From NCBI RefSeq assembly GCF_029784155.1, contig NC_073692.1:161167582-161231581 (forward strand): 64,000 nt of DNA. The letters run 5' to 3'. The position numbers and the translations under genes are program-made. Origin of the DNA: Uranotaenia lowii (Eukaryota; Arthropoda; Insecta; Diptera; Culicidae). Shown here in pieces: positions 11,658 to 22,311 of this stretch. Position 1 is the stretch's first letter. Each line of letters starts with the position of its first letter. The notes beneath the pieces were generated by a model. The model saw nothing but the letters and a program-made list of their open reading frames with translations, had not been told where the DNA came from and did no database searches.

Positions 11658-14315
11658 CTAAACATAAAGAGAACGAATCTCTGCGATGGAAGACTGCATC
11701 GATTTGCCTCTGAAGTTGGAGATGATTTTGTTGGCCATCTCTTCGATAGATTCCATGCCCGCAATCCGATGAAGATCTTCGGTGCTGTGCCAAGGTGGAA
11801 GCCGCAAAATCATTTTCAGAACCTTGTTCTGAATTCTCTGGATGGCTTTCTTCCTCGTCGCGCAGCAGCTAGACCAAATCGGAACTGCATACATTATCGC
11901 TGGTCGGAAAACTTGCTTGTAGATGAGCATCTTATTTCGCAGACACAACCGGGATTTCCTGTTGATGAGAGAATAAAGAGATTTAGTGTATTTATTACAT
12001 TTAGATTGAATATCTTCAATGTGATTTTTAAAAGTAAGATTCCGATCAAGTGTGAGTCCCAAGTACTTCACGTGATCAGACCATTCTAATGAAACCCCAT
12101 TAAAAGTTATGGAATGATTTTCATTAGGTTTTAAAAAATTTGCTCTTGGCTTATGGGGAAATAAAATAAGTTGAGTTTTGGAAGCGTTAGGAGAAATTTT
12201 CCACATTTTCAAGTAATTCAAAAAGGAATTTAAATTTTGTTGCAATCTACTGCGTACCACCCGTAAATTTCGACCTTTTGCTGAAAGCAAAGTATCATCA
12301 GCAAATAATCTTCTACCTTTTCCTTCTGGTACATCAGGAAGATCAGAAGTAAAAATATTGTATAAAATTGGCCCAAGTATACTGCCTTGAGGGACACCAG
12401 CTCTAATGGGTGTCCTTTCAGAGCATGAATTTTGATAGCTTACTTGTAAGGTTCGGCTAGTCAAATAATTTTGAATAATTTTGGTGAGATATACAGGAAA
12501 ATCAAATCGAGCTAATTTAGCTACTAAACCTTTGTGCCAAACACTGTCAAAAGCTTTTTCAATATCAAGAAGAGCAACACCAGTTGAATAACCTTCAGAT
12601 TTGCTAGCGTTAATCATATTAGTTACACTCAAAAGTTGATGTGTAGTAGAATGTCCATGACGAAAACCAAATTGTTCATCAGGGAAAATGGAATTCTGAT
12701 TAATGTGAATCATCATTCTATTCAAAATAACTCTCTCAAATAGTTTACTTAAAGATGGAAGCAAACTAATTGGTCGATAACTTGAAGGCTCTGAAGCACT
12801 TTTTCCAGGTTTCAAAATTGGAGTTACTTTGGCATTTTTCCATTTATTGGGAAAATAGGCCAAGTGAAAACATTTGTTGAAAATTTTAACTAAAAAATTT
12901 AAAGTGCTTTCAGGCAACTTTTTAAGAAGAATATAGAAAATCCCATCTTCCCCTGGAGCTTTCATATTTTTAAATTTTTTGAAAATCAATTTAAGTTCAT
13001 CAATATTTGTCTCACAAGAACTTTCAAACACATTTTGCTTAGAAAGAATATCATCAAATTCTAGGGAAATTTGAGCATCAATTGGACTTACAACGTTTAA
13101 ATTAAAATCATGAGCAGACTCAAATTGTTGGGCTAATTTTTGAGCCTTTTCTGAATTAGTTAAAAGAAGTTTATCCCCATCTTTCAAAGTAGGAATTGGC
13201 TTCTGGGGCTTTTTCAAAATTTTAGTTAATTTCCAAAATGGCTTTGAGTAGGGTTTTATGTCCTCTACTGCTTTAGCAAAATTTTCATTACGAATGAAAT
13301 TTAAACGACGTTTGATCTCTTTTTGAAGGTCGCAGTAAATTAATTTCAAATAAGGATCTCTAGTACGTTGATATTGGCGTCGACGAATGTTTTTCAGTCG
13401 TATCAAAAACTGAAGATCATCATCAATTAAAGGTTGATTAAATTTATGTTTAACTTTAGGTATTGAAGCGGCTTTAGCATTGACTATTGAAGTTGTCAAA
13501 TTTTCTACAGCCAAATCAATATCTTCTACTGAATTCAGTGGAACGTTTACATCTAAATTACGTTCAATAAAATTCATGTATCGCTCCCAGTTAGCCTTTT
13601 GAAAGTTAAAAGTTGATTTTAAAGGGTTTTCAATGGGACTTTGGGATAAAGAAAATGTTACTGGAAGGTGGTCTGAATCGAGGTCCGCATGAGTAACTAA
13701 TTGACTACAATGCTCGCCTAAATCCGTTAGAACCAAATCAATTGTGGAGGGATTTCTAATTGAAGAAAAACAAGTATGCCCATTAGGATATTCAACAGTA
13801 TAATAACCTGCAGAGCAGTCATTAAACAAAATATTCCCATTTGAATTTGATGAAATATTATTCCAAGATCGGTGTTTTGCATTAAAGTCACCAATAATAA
13901 AAAATTTAGATTTATTTCTGGTGAGTTTTTGTAAATCTCCCTTCAAAAAATTTTTCTGTTCACCGCTACATTGAAAAGGCAAATATGCGGCAACAATTAT
14001 AATTTTCCCCATAGAAGTTTCTAATTCAATTCCAATTGTTTCTAAGATTTTTGTATTGAAAGAAGGAAGAAGTCTAAATTTGAGACGACTATTGATGACA
14101 ATAGCTACACCCCCACCTTGTCGATCAAGTCGATCATTTCGTAAAATTTTAAAGAAAGCATTGCTTTTCAAGTTATTGTCTGGCTTTAAAAAAGTTTCAG
14201 TGATGGCAGCAATATGTATGTTTTGAGTTTTCAAAAATAAAAAGAACTCGTCTTGGTTAGCCAGCAAAGATCTAGCGTTCCAATTCATAATATTTAAACA
14301 TCTATTTGGATCCAT
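11658..14315 (-). CDS. ORF2: endonuclease-reverse transcriptase of a Jockey-type LINE
   Basis: An intact 885-aa protein that nicks target DNA and reverse-transcribes the element RNA at the nick (known for the family). The N-terminal apurinic-type endonuclease spans about 8-220: NWNARSL (11-17) with metal-site Asn, E40 in ITETFL, D143/N145 in IIGDFNAKH, and SDH at 214-216. Reverse transcriptase covers about 450-720: AFD near 588-590 in LLDIEKAFDSVW, the AGVPQGSILGP block near 639-649, and the catalytic FADD at 671-674. A C-terminal region follows with no RNase H, as usual for Jockey. The ATG overlaps the end of ORF1 by 14 nt in another frame, suggesting reinitiation or frameshifting for translation. 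No stop or missing catalytic residue was seen. Confidence 0.95.
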   Translation of the reverse strand: MDPNRCLNIMNWNARSLLANQDEFFLFLKTQNIHIAAITETFLKPDNNLKSNAFFKILRNDRLDRQGGGVAIVINSRLKFRLLPSFNTKILETIGIELETSMGKIIIVAAYLPFQCSGEQKNFLKGDLQKLTRNKSKFFIIGDFNAKHRSWNNISSNSNGNILFNDCSAGYYTVEYPNGHTCFSSIRNPSTIDLVLTDLGEHCSQLVTHADLDSDHLPVTFSLSQSPIENPLKSTFNFQKANWERYMNFIERNLDVNVPLNSVEDIDLAVENLTTSIVNAKAASIPKVKHKFNQPLIDDDLQFLIRLKNIRRRQYQRTRDPYLKLIYCDLQKEIKRRLNFIRNENFAKAVEDIKPYSKPFWKLTKILKKPQKPIPTLKDGDKLLLTNSEKAQKLAQQFESAHDFNLNVVSPIDAQISLEFDDILSKQNVFESSCETNIDELKLIFKKFKNMKAPGEDGIFYILLKKLPESTLNFLVKIFNKCFHLAYFPNKWKNAKVTPILKPGKSASEPSSYRPISLLPSLSKLFERVILNRMMIHINQNSIFPDEQFGFRHGHSTTHQLLSVTNMINASKSEGYSTGVALLDIEKAFDSVWHKGLVAKLARFDFPVYLTKIIQNYLTSRTLQVSYQNSCSERTPIRAGVPQGSILGPILYNIFTSDLPDVPEGKGRRLFADDTLLSAKGRNLRVVRSRLQQNLNSFLNYLKMWKISPNASKTQLILFPHKPRANFLKPNENHSITFNGVSLEWSDHVKYLGLTLDRNLTFKNHIEDIQSKCNKYTKSLYSLINRKSRLCLRNKMLIYKQVFRPAIMYAVPIWSSCCATRKKAIQRIQNKVLKMILRLPPWHSTEDLHRIAGMESIEEMANKIISNFRGKSMQSSIAEIRSLYV

Positions 14316-15735
14316 GAGGGAATCGTAAAGTCATAATAATTTTGTTAGCATAATTAAAAGAAGTTTGGAAAGCTTCAAACATTGAATTTGCTTTCAACAT
14401 AAGTTGCATCATTTCCATTAAATTTTGATGCAAAAATTTTAATTTTTCCTCAGTAATCTCACCCAAATCAACAAAATTGTTAGAATCAGAAGAGGAAGGA
14501 GAAGAAAAAGTATTTGAATTTCGGGGATTTTCCCAAGCCTTCGCATGAACGTTGAGACTTGGTTTTTTCCCATTTTTATTAGCTAAACCTGAAGAGGGCA
14601 ACCCATTTTCAACCACCTCTGAGAACGATAAACAACGAGTCTGGGGCGCAGAATCAGCCCAGGTAACATTAAAATCACTTCGGGTATTACCCAGCCGTGA
14701 TTCCAATGTAGACCGAGGCTGAATGCGAACAGGCAGGTTGTTTGCCGGCCCGACGTGTGAAGACGAAAAAGAGGAAGGAGGAGAAGAAACTTTTCTGGAA
14801 ACTTTGGGATTTTTCCTAGAAGCAATAATTTGTGCCCTGATGGGACAGTCTAGCGAATTCGAGGAATGATTACCTGCGCAATTTGCACACTTAAAAAATT
14901 CTGTTTTTGGCTTATCACCACCAAAAAGGCATTTAGATTTTTCATGATCGAATGAGCCGCAAAACATGCATCTGGCATTCATTCTACAATTTTTAGTGCC
15001 ATGACAAAAAGCTTGACAACGACGACATTGCGTAATATTTTGAAGGAAATTGGTAGAAGATTTACGAAAAGGTTCGAATTTGACTCGACAATGAAACATA
15101 AGACGAGCCTTTTCAAGAATTTGCAAATTATTAACCTGATCCTTTTTAAAATGGATCAAATAAAGTTCAGGAGCAAAACCAACACTACTGATATTATTCG
15201 TATTGGTTCTTTTCCTCATTTGAATTACTTGAATTGGAGAAAAACCTAACAAAGAATTTATTTCAGCTGTGATCTCATCCGGTGTCTGATCGCCAGTGAG
15301 ACCACGAAGTACAACTTTAAATGGACGATCACTTCTAGTGTCGTACGTAAAAAATTGGTGTTTTTTATTATTCAAATAATTTAAAACCTTTTGAAAATCA
15401 TTAAAAGATTCCGCCAATATACGAGCAGTTCCCCTTCGACCGATCTGAAAAGAAATCTTCACATCCTTGACGGAAGTGACGATTTCTTTTCGAAAGGCAT
15501 TGAAGTCAGGAATCGTGACCGTTATTGGTGGAATCTTTTCGTTTTTAAGAGTATAAGAAGAAGAAGAAGGTTTCTTAGTACTCTTATCAGAATTAAATAT
15601 GAATATTTCCTCATCACCGATGTTATGAAGGACATCGAATGAATTGGAAATTTCAACTTTTTTGGCAGATGGCCCTGGATTAGGTTCAGCAATCCGTTTT
15701 CTTCCGGCCCTTGAGCCGGCCGAAGACTTCCCCAT
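14302..15735 (-). CDS. ORF1: Gag-like nucleic-acid-binding protein of a Jockey-type LINE
   Basis: A 477-aa protein expected to package element RNA and chaperone it to chromatin. I start it at MGKSSAG (15735), the first ATG; the frame runs 64 codons further upstream only through a poly-Phe artefact of the homopolymer. The N-terminus is basic (GRKR). About 138-230 resembles the domain that precedes zinc fingers in insect LINE ORF1s (PRE_C2HC). Three zinc knuckles follow: CX2CX4HX4C at 237-250, CX2CX4HX4C at 256-269, and CX2CX3HX6C at 283-297. The C-terminal third is Ser/Asn-rich and low in complexity. The last 14 nt overlap ORF2. Confidence 0.92.
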   Translation of the reverse strand: MGKSSAGSRAGRKRIAEPNPGPSAKKVEISNSFDVLHNIGDEEIFIFNSDKSTKKPSSSSYTLKNEKIPPITVTIPDFNAFRKEIVTSVKDVKISFQIGRRGTARILAESFNDFQKVLNYLNNKKHQFFTYDTRSDRPFKVVLRGLTGDQTPDEITAEINSLLGFSPIQVIQMRKRTNTNNISSVGFAPELYLIHFKKDQVNNLQILEKARLMFHCRVKFEPFRKSSTNFLQNITQCRRCQAFCHGTKNCRMNARCMFCGSFDHEKSKCLFGGDKPKTEFFKCANCAGNHSSNSLDCPIRAQIIASRKNPKVSRKVSSPPSSFSSSHVGPANNLPVRIQPRSTLESRLGNTRSDFNVTWADSAPQTRCLSFSEVVENGLPSSGLANKNGKKPSLNVHAKAWENPRNSNTFSSPSSSDSNNFVDLGEITEEKLKFLHQNLMEMMQLMLKANSMFEAFQTSFNYANKIIMTLRFPHGSK

Positions 15736-15744
15736 GCTGGAAAG

Positions 15745-15775
<31 letters not shown>

Positions 15776-15944
15776 AAAGAGAAAATATGAATAAAAGAAA
15801 ATGAAAATAATTTAAGCACTGAAAAGTGCTGATTGAAATACAGGTAAGGAAAAAATAAATAATGTAAAATGTTCCTGCAGGTACACAGCAACGATACGAT
15901 GCTCCGGCGTACGTGTTGACGGCTCAACGGTACAGATGGAAGTG
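15736..15944 (-). other. 5' UTR of the Jockey-type element with a 29-nt homopolymer
   Basis: 209 nt from the element's 5' end to ORF1. A 29-T run on the coding strand (15745-15773) ends in TTTCTTTCCAGC directly before the ORF1 ATG, so it reads like a strong splice-acceptor tract. Jockey-type elements carry internal promoters downstream of +1, but I could not assign the promoter motifs. Confidence 0.7.
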
Positions 15945-15957
15945 AGCCGGATGAAGT
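15945..15957. repeat. target-site duplication of the Jockey-type element (right)
   Basis: AGCCGGATGAAGT, identical to 11388-11400. It marks the exact 5' end of the LINE at 15944. Confidence 0.9.
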
Positions 15958-18273
15958 TGGGTTTCATTTTAATGTGAAGTGATTTTTTCTTGAAGAAAAA
16001 TATAATGCTACAGATGTTACATTTATTACTTATAGTCCGACTTTCATGTAAAAGATATTTAATTCAAAAACCTTTTTAAATTGATAAGTTCTTAAACAAA
16101 ATTGTTTATCTAAAGCATTAATCAGTCGAATGATCCAAAACTATTTAAGGTTTGAATGGATATTCATTATTAAAAAAATCGATCGACTTCCAAGTAAGTC
16201 CTGAAGCAATTATTATATAAAACCAGATCTTCTTCATAGGGGCAAAGGGGGGCAAAACAGATGGCGTCCTTTTATCTTTTCACCTGCAAATTGGCACTTA
16301 AAAAATCTAAGTACCTACAAAATACCTTTTTGTCAATTCTATGGTATAGCGGAGATATAAAATATTTTGTTGGTACCCAGCAATCATAAAATCGCATTAG
16401 AAATGATAACAATCGTTAACAATTTTAATGCAAATCGCAATTCCTGCCTAATAAGTAAACGATCGTTACTTGAAGTCGATGTTAATCAGAAATAATAAAA
16501 AGTCCGCCATGTTTACAAATTTGTTTCCGCGTGGGATTCAATTGAGAAAACAAACTTGTTGTTCTCTCTGCGATAAGCATTTCAATCAGATTGATAAAAA
16601 TCAGATGGTTCATTAAGAAAAAATTTCCAATGAGAGAAGCAGCAAATTTCTGTCGCTGGCTGAACGGTTTGTATGCATTAAGAGCGCTCTCTTGCATACT
16701 TTCAGGATGTACGAATAAGCTGTTGAATATTGTCAAATTTGAATAATTGTACTTATGCCAGAAGTTGAAAATATGTATGTATATTGCTTCCACCTTTTTA
16801 GGTAAATACTTTTTTCGAGTTTTATGCGATGATTCTATAATGTATATGAAACGTATACCAAAGTTTGTTGAAAAATATACCCACAAAAATGTTTGCTGGG
16901 TAGGATATATAAAGGAAAATGCACAATGCTGGATAAATAAAGCTTAATAACACTCCACTCAGATGGCTCCAGTTTAATTTAGCGGTAGATTTGAGTTTCT
17001 GAAAAAAAAATCACGTGAGAGAAATGTTATTCCAGACTCTTAAACCAAGAGCTTTGTGTTGTTTTTTCTTCAGATTTTGGGTCCAAATTTTTCCATGGTG
17101 CTTTGGACGGTTTATATGGAAGACTCCCCTCAAAAGGGGCAGTCTCCAAATTTGATTGCCTTGGAACTAGAATTTCTCATAATCAGATTCCATAACAAAT
17201 GTCAGCCTCTAGTTAATTCGGTAAAAAATACTAAAATACAGCATAAAAACCAAAATCATGAGCTTAGCTGTGCGACGATAGGCAAATCACCCTATATTGC
17301 AAATTCTACAAAAGTTTATTTATTTTGTGATTCATTGATGCATTCGTTTATCGTTTTAGATTAGAGATCCAAGTGTAATAATATTGAGTTTGTAAAACCA
17401 TGAACAAGTTTTTGAAATAATCTTTTTTAATATCAAAATCTTCACTTTGTTTTGTTAAGAGTGGTTTAAATGTGAAAAATGTAAATTTGTCCACTTTGAC
17501 TGAGAAAAACTACGCTCCACACCTTTATTAGGGGAAAAATAAATAAATCGAATCTTAATAATATTTACTTTAGACCTTTTAACCTTGGGAGGTCATTCGG
17601 GTCATTTTTTGTCTAGATTTTGAAACAAGCTTCAAGGAAACAATAGGAGCAGAGGAAATTAGGATTAATAAAAAAAATCATACCACTTGTCAAAAGTGCT
17701 CCAGATCATATTCTTTTACTCCCTTACTCAAATAAAATTATTTGCCAGGATGCAGAGATAATTCTGATTCTAAAGCACAAATAATTTCTATCTACAGACT
17801 ACTAGGACGTGGCCGGCGCCGTTATTGATGTTTAAGGAGAGAGCATCAGTTATGGGCATTGAGGATGTATTGTCAATCACAGGCACTTTTCTTTTGGCCT
17901 TTGCGTAAAACTGATGGCCTCTGTTAATCACGAAGTAGGTAGCATCCAATGCACCGTGGAAAAGAAATTAAATTTAGCGGGAAACAATAATTAGCGTCTT
18001 CCCATATAAATTTTATGCATTTGATGTCGTTGACAAACTTTTACAACAACTAAATAAATTGATAAATTATTCAATAAAAATATCCCTTATGTGTTACCTG
18101 ATACGGTTTTTCTCGTGATTTCTTTATATTGGATGAGAACCCTCCTTTTCTTTAACGGGAGGGGCCTTTTTGTACTTAAAACTATCTTGACATGTAATGT
18201 AAGCATTTTCACAATTAAGATTCACATGGCAATGGATTGAATTTTATCGCTTTCTATCGTATTTTACGATTAT
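15958..18273. other. AT-rich non-coding DNA, possibly including a Helitron-like remnant
   Basis: No gene is seen. Near 18120-18185 there is an ACCCTCC...GGGAGGGGCC inverted motif of the sort found inside insect Helitron-like repeats. Similar wording (GAGCCCTCC...) resumes at 19147 after the foldback element, so the foldback probably interrupted an older repeat. Short frames at 16482-16886 and 17056-17364 have no recognisable content. Confidence 0.35.
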
Positions 18274-18284
18274 TTTGTATAGGA
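18274..18284. repeat. target-site duplication of the foldback element (left)
   Basis: TTTGTATAGGA, identical to 19139-19149. Confidence 0.85.
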
Positions 18285-19138
18285 CGTCAATCCATTCAGC
18301 GGGACAATTTTCAAATTTCGACCTGAAATTTAACTTTTCGGCATGTACCAAAAAGGTACATATGCGTACCTTCTCTCAGAATTAAACGTACCTCAATAAA
18401 TTCAGAGTTATAGAACTATGCGATTGTCCCGCTGAATAAACGGTTCGATTTCAGGATCTCGCGTATTAAAAGAGCAAAAAACATACTTTTTCCGGAAAAT
18501 TGATGTACCTCTGAGGTACATCAGATTTCAATAACAATTTTTTAGCAAACTTTGAAATTTGTCATACTTAGTTATATAAACTATTTCCAGTGACTTTATA
18601 TACTCGAACAAACATCGTATTCGAGTTGCTTGAAGAATTTCAGGGTGATTTGATGCAACATTTGTTATACTTAAGTGTACTTAGTATGAAATTTTGCTTA
18701 AAACTCATTTTTATGTAGTTAAAAAACAAATGTTGAATAACTTTGCTGTTTCTTGACCGATTTCCTTCGTTTCAGAAAATATCTGATGTACCTTGGATGT
18801 ACATCAAATTTTGTTCGAGTATATAAAGTCAATGGAAAAAGTTTATACAACTAAGTATGACAAATTTCAAAGTTTGATAAAAAAATTTTTCTTGAAATTT
18901 GATGTATCTCAGAGGTTCATCAATTTTCCGGAAAAAGTATGTTTTTTGCTCTATTAATACGCGAGATCCTGAAATCGAACCGTCTATTCAGCGGGACAAT
19001 CGCATAGTTCTATAGCTCTGAAACTATTGAGGTACGTTCAATTCTGAGAGAAGGTACACATATGTACCTTTTTGATACATGCCGAAAAACTTGATTTCAG
19101 GTCGAAATTCAAAAATTGTCCCGCTGAATGGATTGACG
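18285..19138. mobile_element. long-armed foldback (MULE-like TIR) element
   Basis: Two arms of about 328 bp (18285-18612 and 18810-19138) form an inverted repeat, at roughly 85-90 percent by eye, around a 197-bp centre. The termini begin CGTCAATCCATTCAGCGGGA. The element is flanked by TTTGTATAGGA at 18274-18284 and 19139-19149. Because the ends are palindromic (ACGT), the duplication can be read as 9 to 11 bp, in the range of Mutator-like elements. The arms are dense in GGTAC/GTACC words and contain nested copies of the terminal CAGCGGGACAAT motif. No transposase frame exists, so it is non-autonomous. Confidence 0.88.
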
Positions 19139-19149
19139 TTTGTATAGGA
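19139..19149. repeat. target-site duplication of the foldback element (right)
   Basis: TTTGTATAGGA, identical to 18274-18284. Confidence 0.85.
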
Positions 19150-19772
19150 GCCCTCCTTCCCTTGAGTGCGACGGACTCAAAACTCCACAAATACCATTTT
19201 TTACTCAAAAAACTACTCCATGTCGAATTTCACATCAATCGGTCCAGCAGTTTCCGAATTTTTTTAAGAACAAATGTACAAATTCTCCCTATTTGTATAA
19301 AGATTTTGACGATTTTTAGTTAAATTCAAACAACGATTACAGAATCAGAAAATATATCTCAAGTTTTTTTATATTGTAAAGATTGTAACATGAAGTTTCT
19401 AATGCAATCAACGATAAAATTTTCGACTAGCTTTATTTGGAGTTATTGAAGCTGAAAAGATCCAAGCAACCAAAAGTCCCCTAAAACAGGTTTAAAAACG
19501 CTTACTCAGTCTCATCATTGATATAAAGTACGTTCTATGCAGCTCAAAATTTAAGTTCTATTGATACTTTCAAGTTCCAAAACAAGTCTTAATGATCTTC
19601 TATTCAGCTTCCAGCGGCTTTTTAATTCAGCTTCCAAAACATCGCAAAATGAGCAAAAAATTTCTCTCTATCTCAACTGCACCCTTGGCTTCTGTTAATA
19701 TCACCTGAGTATTAACTATGTTCTGTACGTGGTGCCGCCATGATGCCACGCGCCGGATTCCAAACTCGACAA
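19150..19772. other. non-coding repeat-derived DNA
   Basis: The start continues the repeat interrupted by the foldback. Near 19459 the word CCAAGCAACCAAAAGT resembles the terminus of the element at 19773. No coding potential is seen. Confidence 0.3.
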
Positions 19773-20433
19773 CCCAAGCAACCAAAATTTCGGATATCAC
19801 TTAATAAACGAACTCATAAGTTCACATAGAGCTGTACAAAAGTACTGTGGAACTTTTTTGCTGTTCAAAATAATATTACGAGGTCCATGAAATTTCATTC
19901 TCTATCATTCTCTGCAGAATTAAACACGTCGTTACTTGGGAAACGAAAATGTGAAGTTCACATTTAGTTCCGGAAGAACTTTTTTGCAGCTTGAAAATGG
20001 GAATGAAGTAGAAACTAGGAACTGGAAAGTCCTTTTGGAGAAAATTATCATATCAATTAAAATCGTTTCCTACTCATGATGTTCATATAGAGCAGAACAT
20101 ATCTAGCTCGGTTTTCAAGCGGTGAGCTCGGGTTCGAGGCTTGATAAGAACATGTTATTTAAATGTGAGTTAGTAAAAATTATGGGGTTGTTTGATTTGA
20201 ATCAAATTAGGAAAATTGAGAAGGTGGCATATTTTTTTGATTTTTTCTATTGCTTATAAAAGTGATTTTTGAAGCTGGTTAAAAGTTGTTTAGCAATTCA
20301 TATGAACTGTTTATCAACCTTAAAGTTTGTTTTGTTACTTAAAAATTGAGCTGCAAAGAAGTTGTATTTCAATTCACGATCGAGCTGATCAAACCTGATA
20401 CAGGAATATTATCCGAACTTTTGACTGCTTGGG
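19773..20433. mobile_element. MITE-like element with imperfect TIRs
   Basis: The left end is CCCAAGCAACCAAAATTTCG and the right end reads, reversed, CCCAAGCAGTCAAAAGTTCG, both followed by GATA. That is about 24 bp of inverted repeat with 3 mismatches. The interior repeats GAACTTTTTTGC-like words. No target duplication is obvious and no protein is encoded, so the boundary call is moderate. Confidence 0.5.
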
Positions 20434-22222
20434 AAATTGCTCAATTGGTTCTATCGTAAAAAGGTTTAAAAAAGTTCTTTTTTCATGTTATGTGATATAA
20501 TAAAGAAGTTATAAAGTGGTTCTTTAAAGCCGGTTTCACTTAAATCGTTTCACTGTTTTCTTATGAAAACCAGTGTCCGACCTCCTGTTGTGTGACTGGG
20601 GTTTTTATCTGCCTTTACAACCAAATTTAAATTTTAATGAAAATTCCTCCCCGGCGTGTGATGGCGCAAAAGTTTTCCAACCAAACCAGAAGAAAAACCA
20701 TTTCTGCAGTATCATTCCCGCCGTTCGCTCGACGCATAGCGTAAAACATTTCATCCCGATAGCGCGCCCAATAATGGGAACATGTCAGCAAAAATTTACC
20801 ACTTCCTCCCGCTCCTGAGACCATTTCACTGGCACCGTCACACAGCTTTCTCTTATTTTTACGAAAAAAAAACAACGTTAGGGGCCACGCTTTCCAACCC
20901 AGTCAAAGCGTCATTTTTGTTTCATACCCCGGGAAAAACCATGAACGTAAATATGCAAACAAACGTCGCGGCGCGCGTCTGGGGCACGTGTCGAATACCA
21001 AGCAGTTGATTTTTGGCGCCGCTCCAAAACGTGTGAAATGAACAGTGGAGGTGGGGGAGAGCTCCCGGGATTCTTACTGCCCACACACACTTTTACAGAC
21101 TCATACAGACTCTCATTCATGTTGTAGGTAGGTACCTGAAAGAAGAAGGAAAACGAGAAAACATAAATCAATCATTGGCTCCGTTGGTGTTTATTGGGAG
21201 GTTTTTGGAGAGGAAAAGTGGGACGTCGAGCTTCCCCGGGAAGTGGTAGAATAAAATTTTATGAAGGAAGGAAGCTTTCGTTTCTTCTTCATGGTTTGGC
21301 TGTACTTGGATGCTGGGAATGTTTTAGAAGTGACAATTTGATAAATTCCCAAGCTTAGCGGTTTTTGTCGATACTTGTTCGTTCATTTCTCGTCTCAGCT
21401 TCGATGAGATGTAAATGAAACATCGATAATGGTGGTTTTTGCTGTTTGAAAAGGAATGCGGTAAATAAGGTAGCGATTTTGCGCTTGAGTAACTGTGAGA
21501 ACTTTGAACGTCTCATGCTTCAGACGTATTAGTTCTCCCCCTGGAATGTGTTATGTTCAGTGAACAGTAACCAATTAGTGTTGGACGGGATTAGGAAGCA
21601 GCACCCAACTTTGGAATGCAATGAACTGTTCGTGGTCGTGTATCTTTAAAAAATAAAAATTTTGTCCATTTTCTTGCCACCATAATAGAAACGAAACATG
21701 GTTTTCAACAGTATTTCTTCTCTTCCCCTGAAATAACAATCGATCAGTTCAGCAAATTTTGGGTGTACTCATAACCGCAATACACTTTGTTTCGCCATTT
21801 ATCATCGAGATGATTCTAATGTAATTTTAATGGTGCTTGAACCTGGGATTAGTAGCATCCAAGCGATCAATCATGATTTATTCCTTAATTGAACCCAATT
21901 GAATGGGACCATGTTGACATGCTACATACATCGACATTGTACAAGGAATTTCGAAAAAAGAAACAGTTTTATGACAAATTTATAAACTTGAAGCTGAATG
22001 TTACTGTGTGGAGTTTATACCCTTGAAGGTAACAAAATGAAAAAAAAAATGAATAGTGAGGCTTCTGTTAACTACCCCGTGAAACAGAAAATTTGCTAGA
22101 AAAGGAGTGGGCTTAACAGCGGCACGTGATTCAAATGTATGTAAAAACTGTGCCTCACCCGGTCTCGTGGCGAATTTGACAACAGCAGTTAAAATGTCAA
22201 ACTGTTTTCGAAACGTGCTTTT
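20434..22222. other. unique GC-richer island in non-coding DNA
   Basis: 20573-21300 is clearly less AT-rich, non-repetitive and contains CpG-bearing words (GCGGCGCGCG near 20970). Short frames overlap on both strands (20573-20818, 20627-20875, 20911-21171) without recognisable domains. This is a good candidate for a conserved regulatory element. 21300-22222 is ordinary AT-rich sequence. Confidence 0.3.
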
Positions 22223-22230
22223 ACTCCACA

Positions 22231-22311
22231 AGCTATCTTTAGAGTAAAACGTTATGAAAATTTAATGCTATGGGGTTTAAACTTTCATTATGTTTTACTC
22301 TGAGGATAGCT
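22231..22311. repeat. 81-nt hairpin (29-bp arms, 23-nt loop)
   Basis: Arms 22231-22259 and 22283-22311 are complementary with about 4 mismatches (AGCTATC...GTAAAAC...). Size and loop resemble a MITE-derived or pre-miRNA-like hairpin. No flanking duplication was recognised. Confidence 0.65.

Larger units (their letters stand above)
11401..15944 (-). mobile_element. full-length Jockey-type non-LTR retrotransposon
   Basis: A 4.54-kb LINE on the minus strand. In element order: 5' end at 15944 (starting CACTTCCATC), a 5' UTR with a 29-nt homopolymer, ORF1 (15735-14302), ORF2 (14315-11658), a 257-bp 3' UTR with an AATAAA signal, and a poly(A) tail (11401 on). It is flanked by a perfect 13-14-bp target duplication, AGCCGGATGAAGT(T). 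Both ORFs are uninterrupted and the ends are complete, so this looks like a young, possibly mobile copy. Placement in the Jockey clade rests on the ORF1 zinc-knuckle layout and on ORF2 having an AP-type endonuclease followed by reverse transcriptase with no RNase H. Confidence 0.93.

Noticed and set aside
15736..15927. Extension of ORF1 upstream of MGKSSAG
   Set aside because: It has no ATG and passes through poly-Phe encoded by the homopolymer, so it belongs to the 5' UTR.
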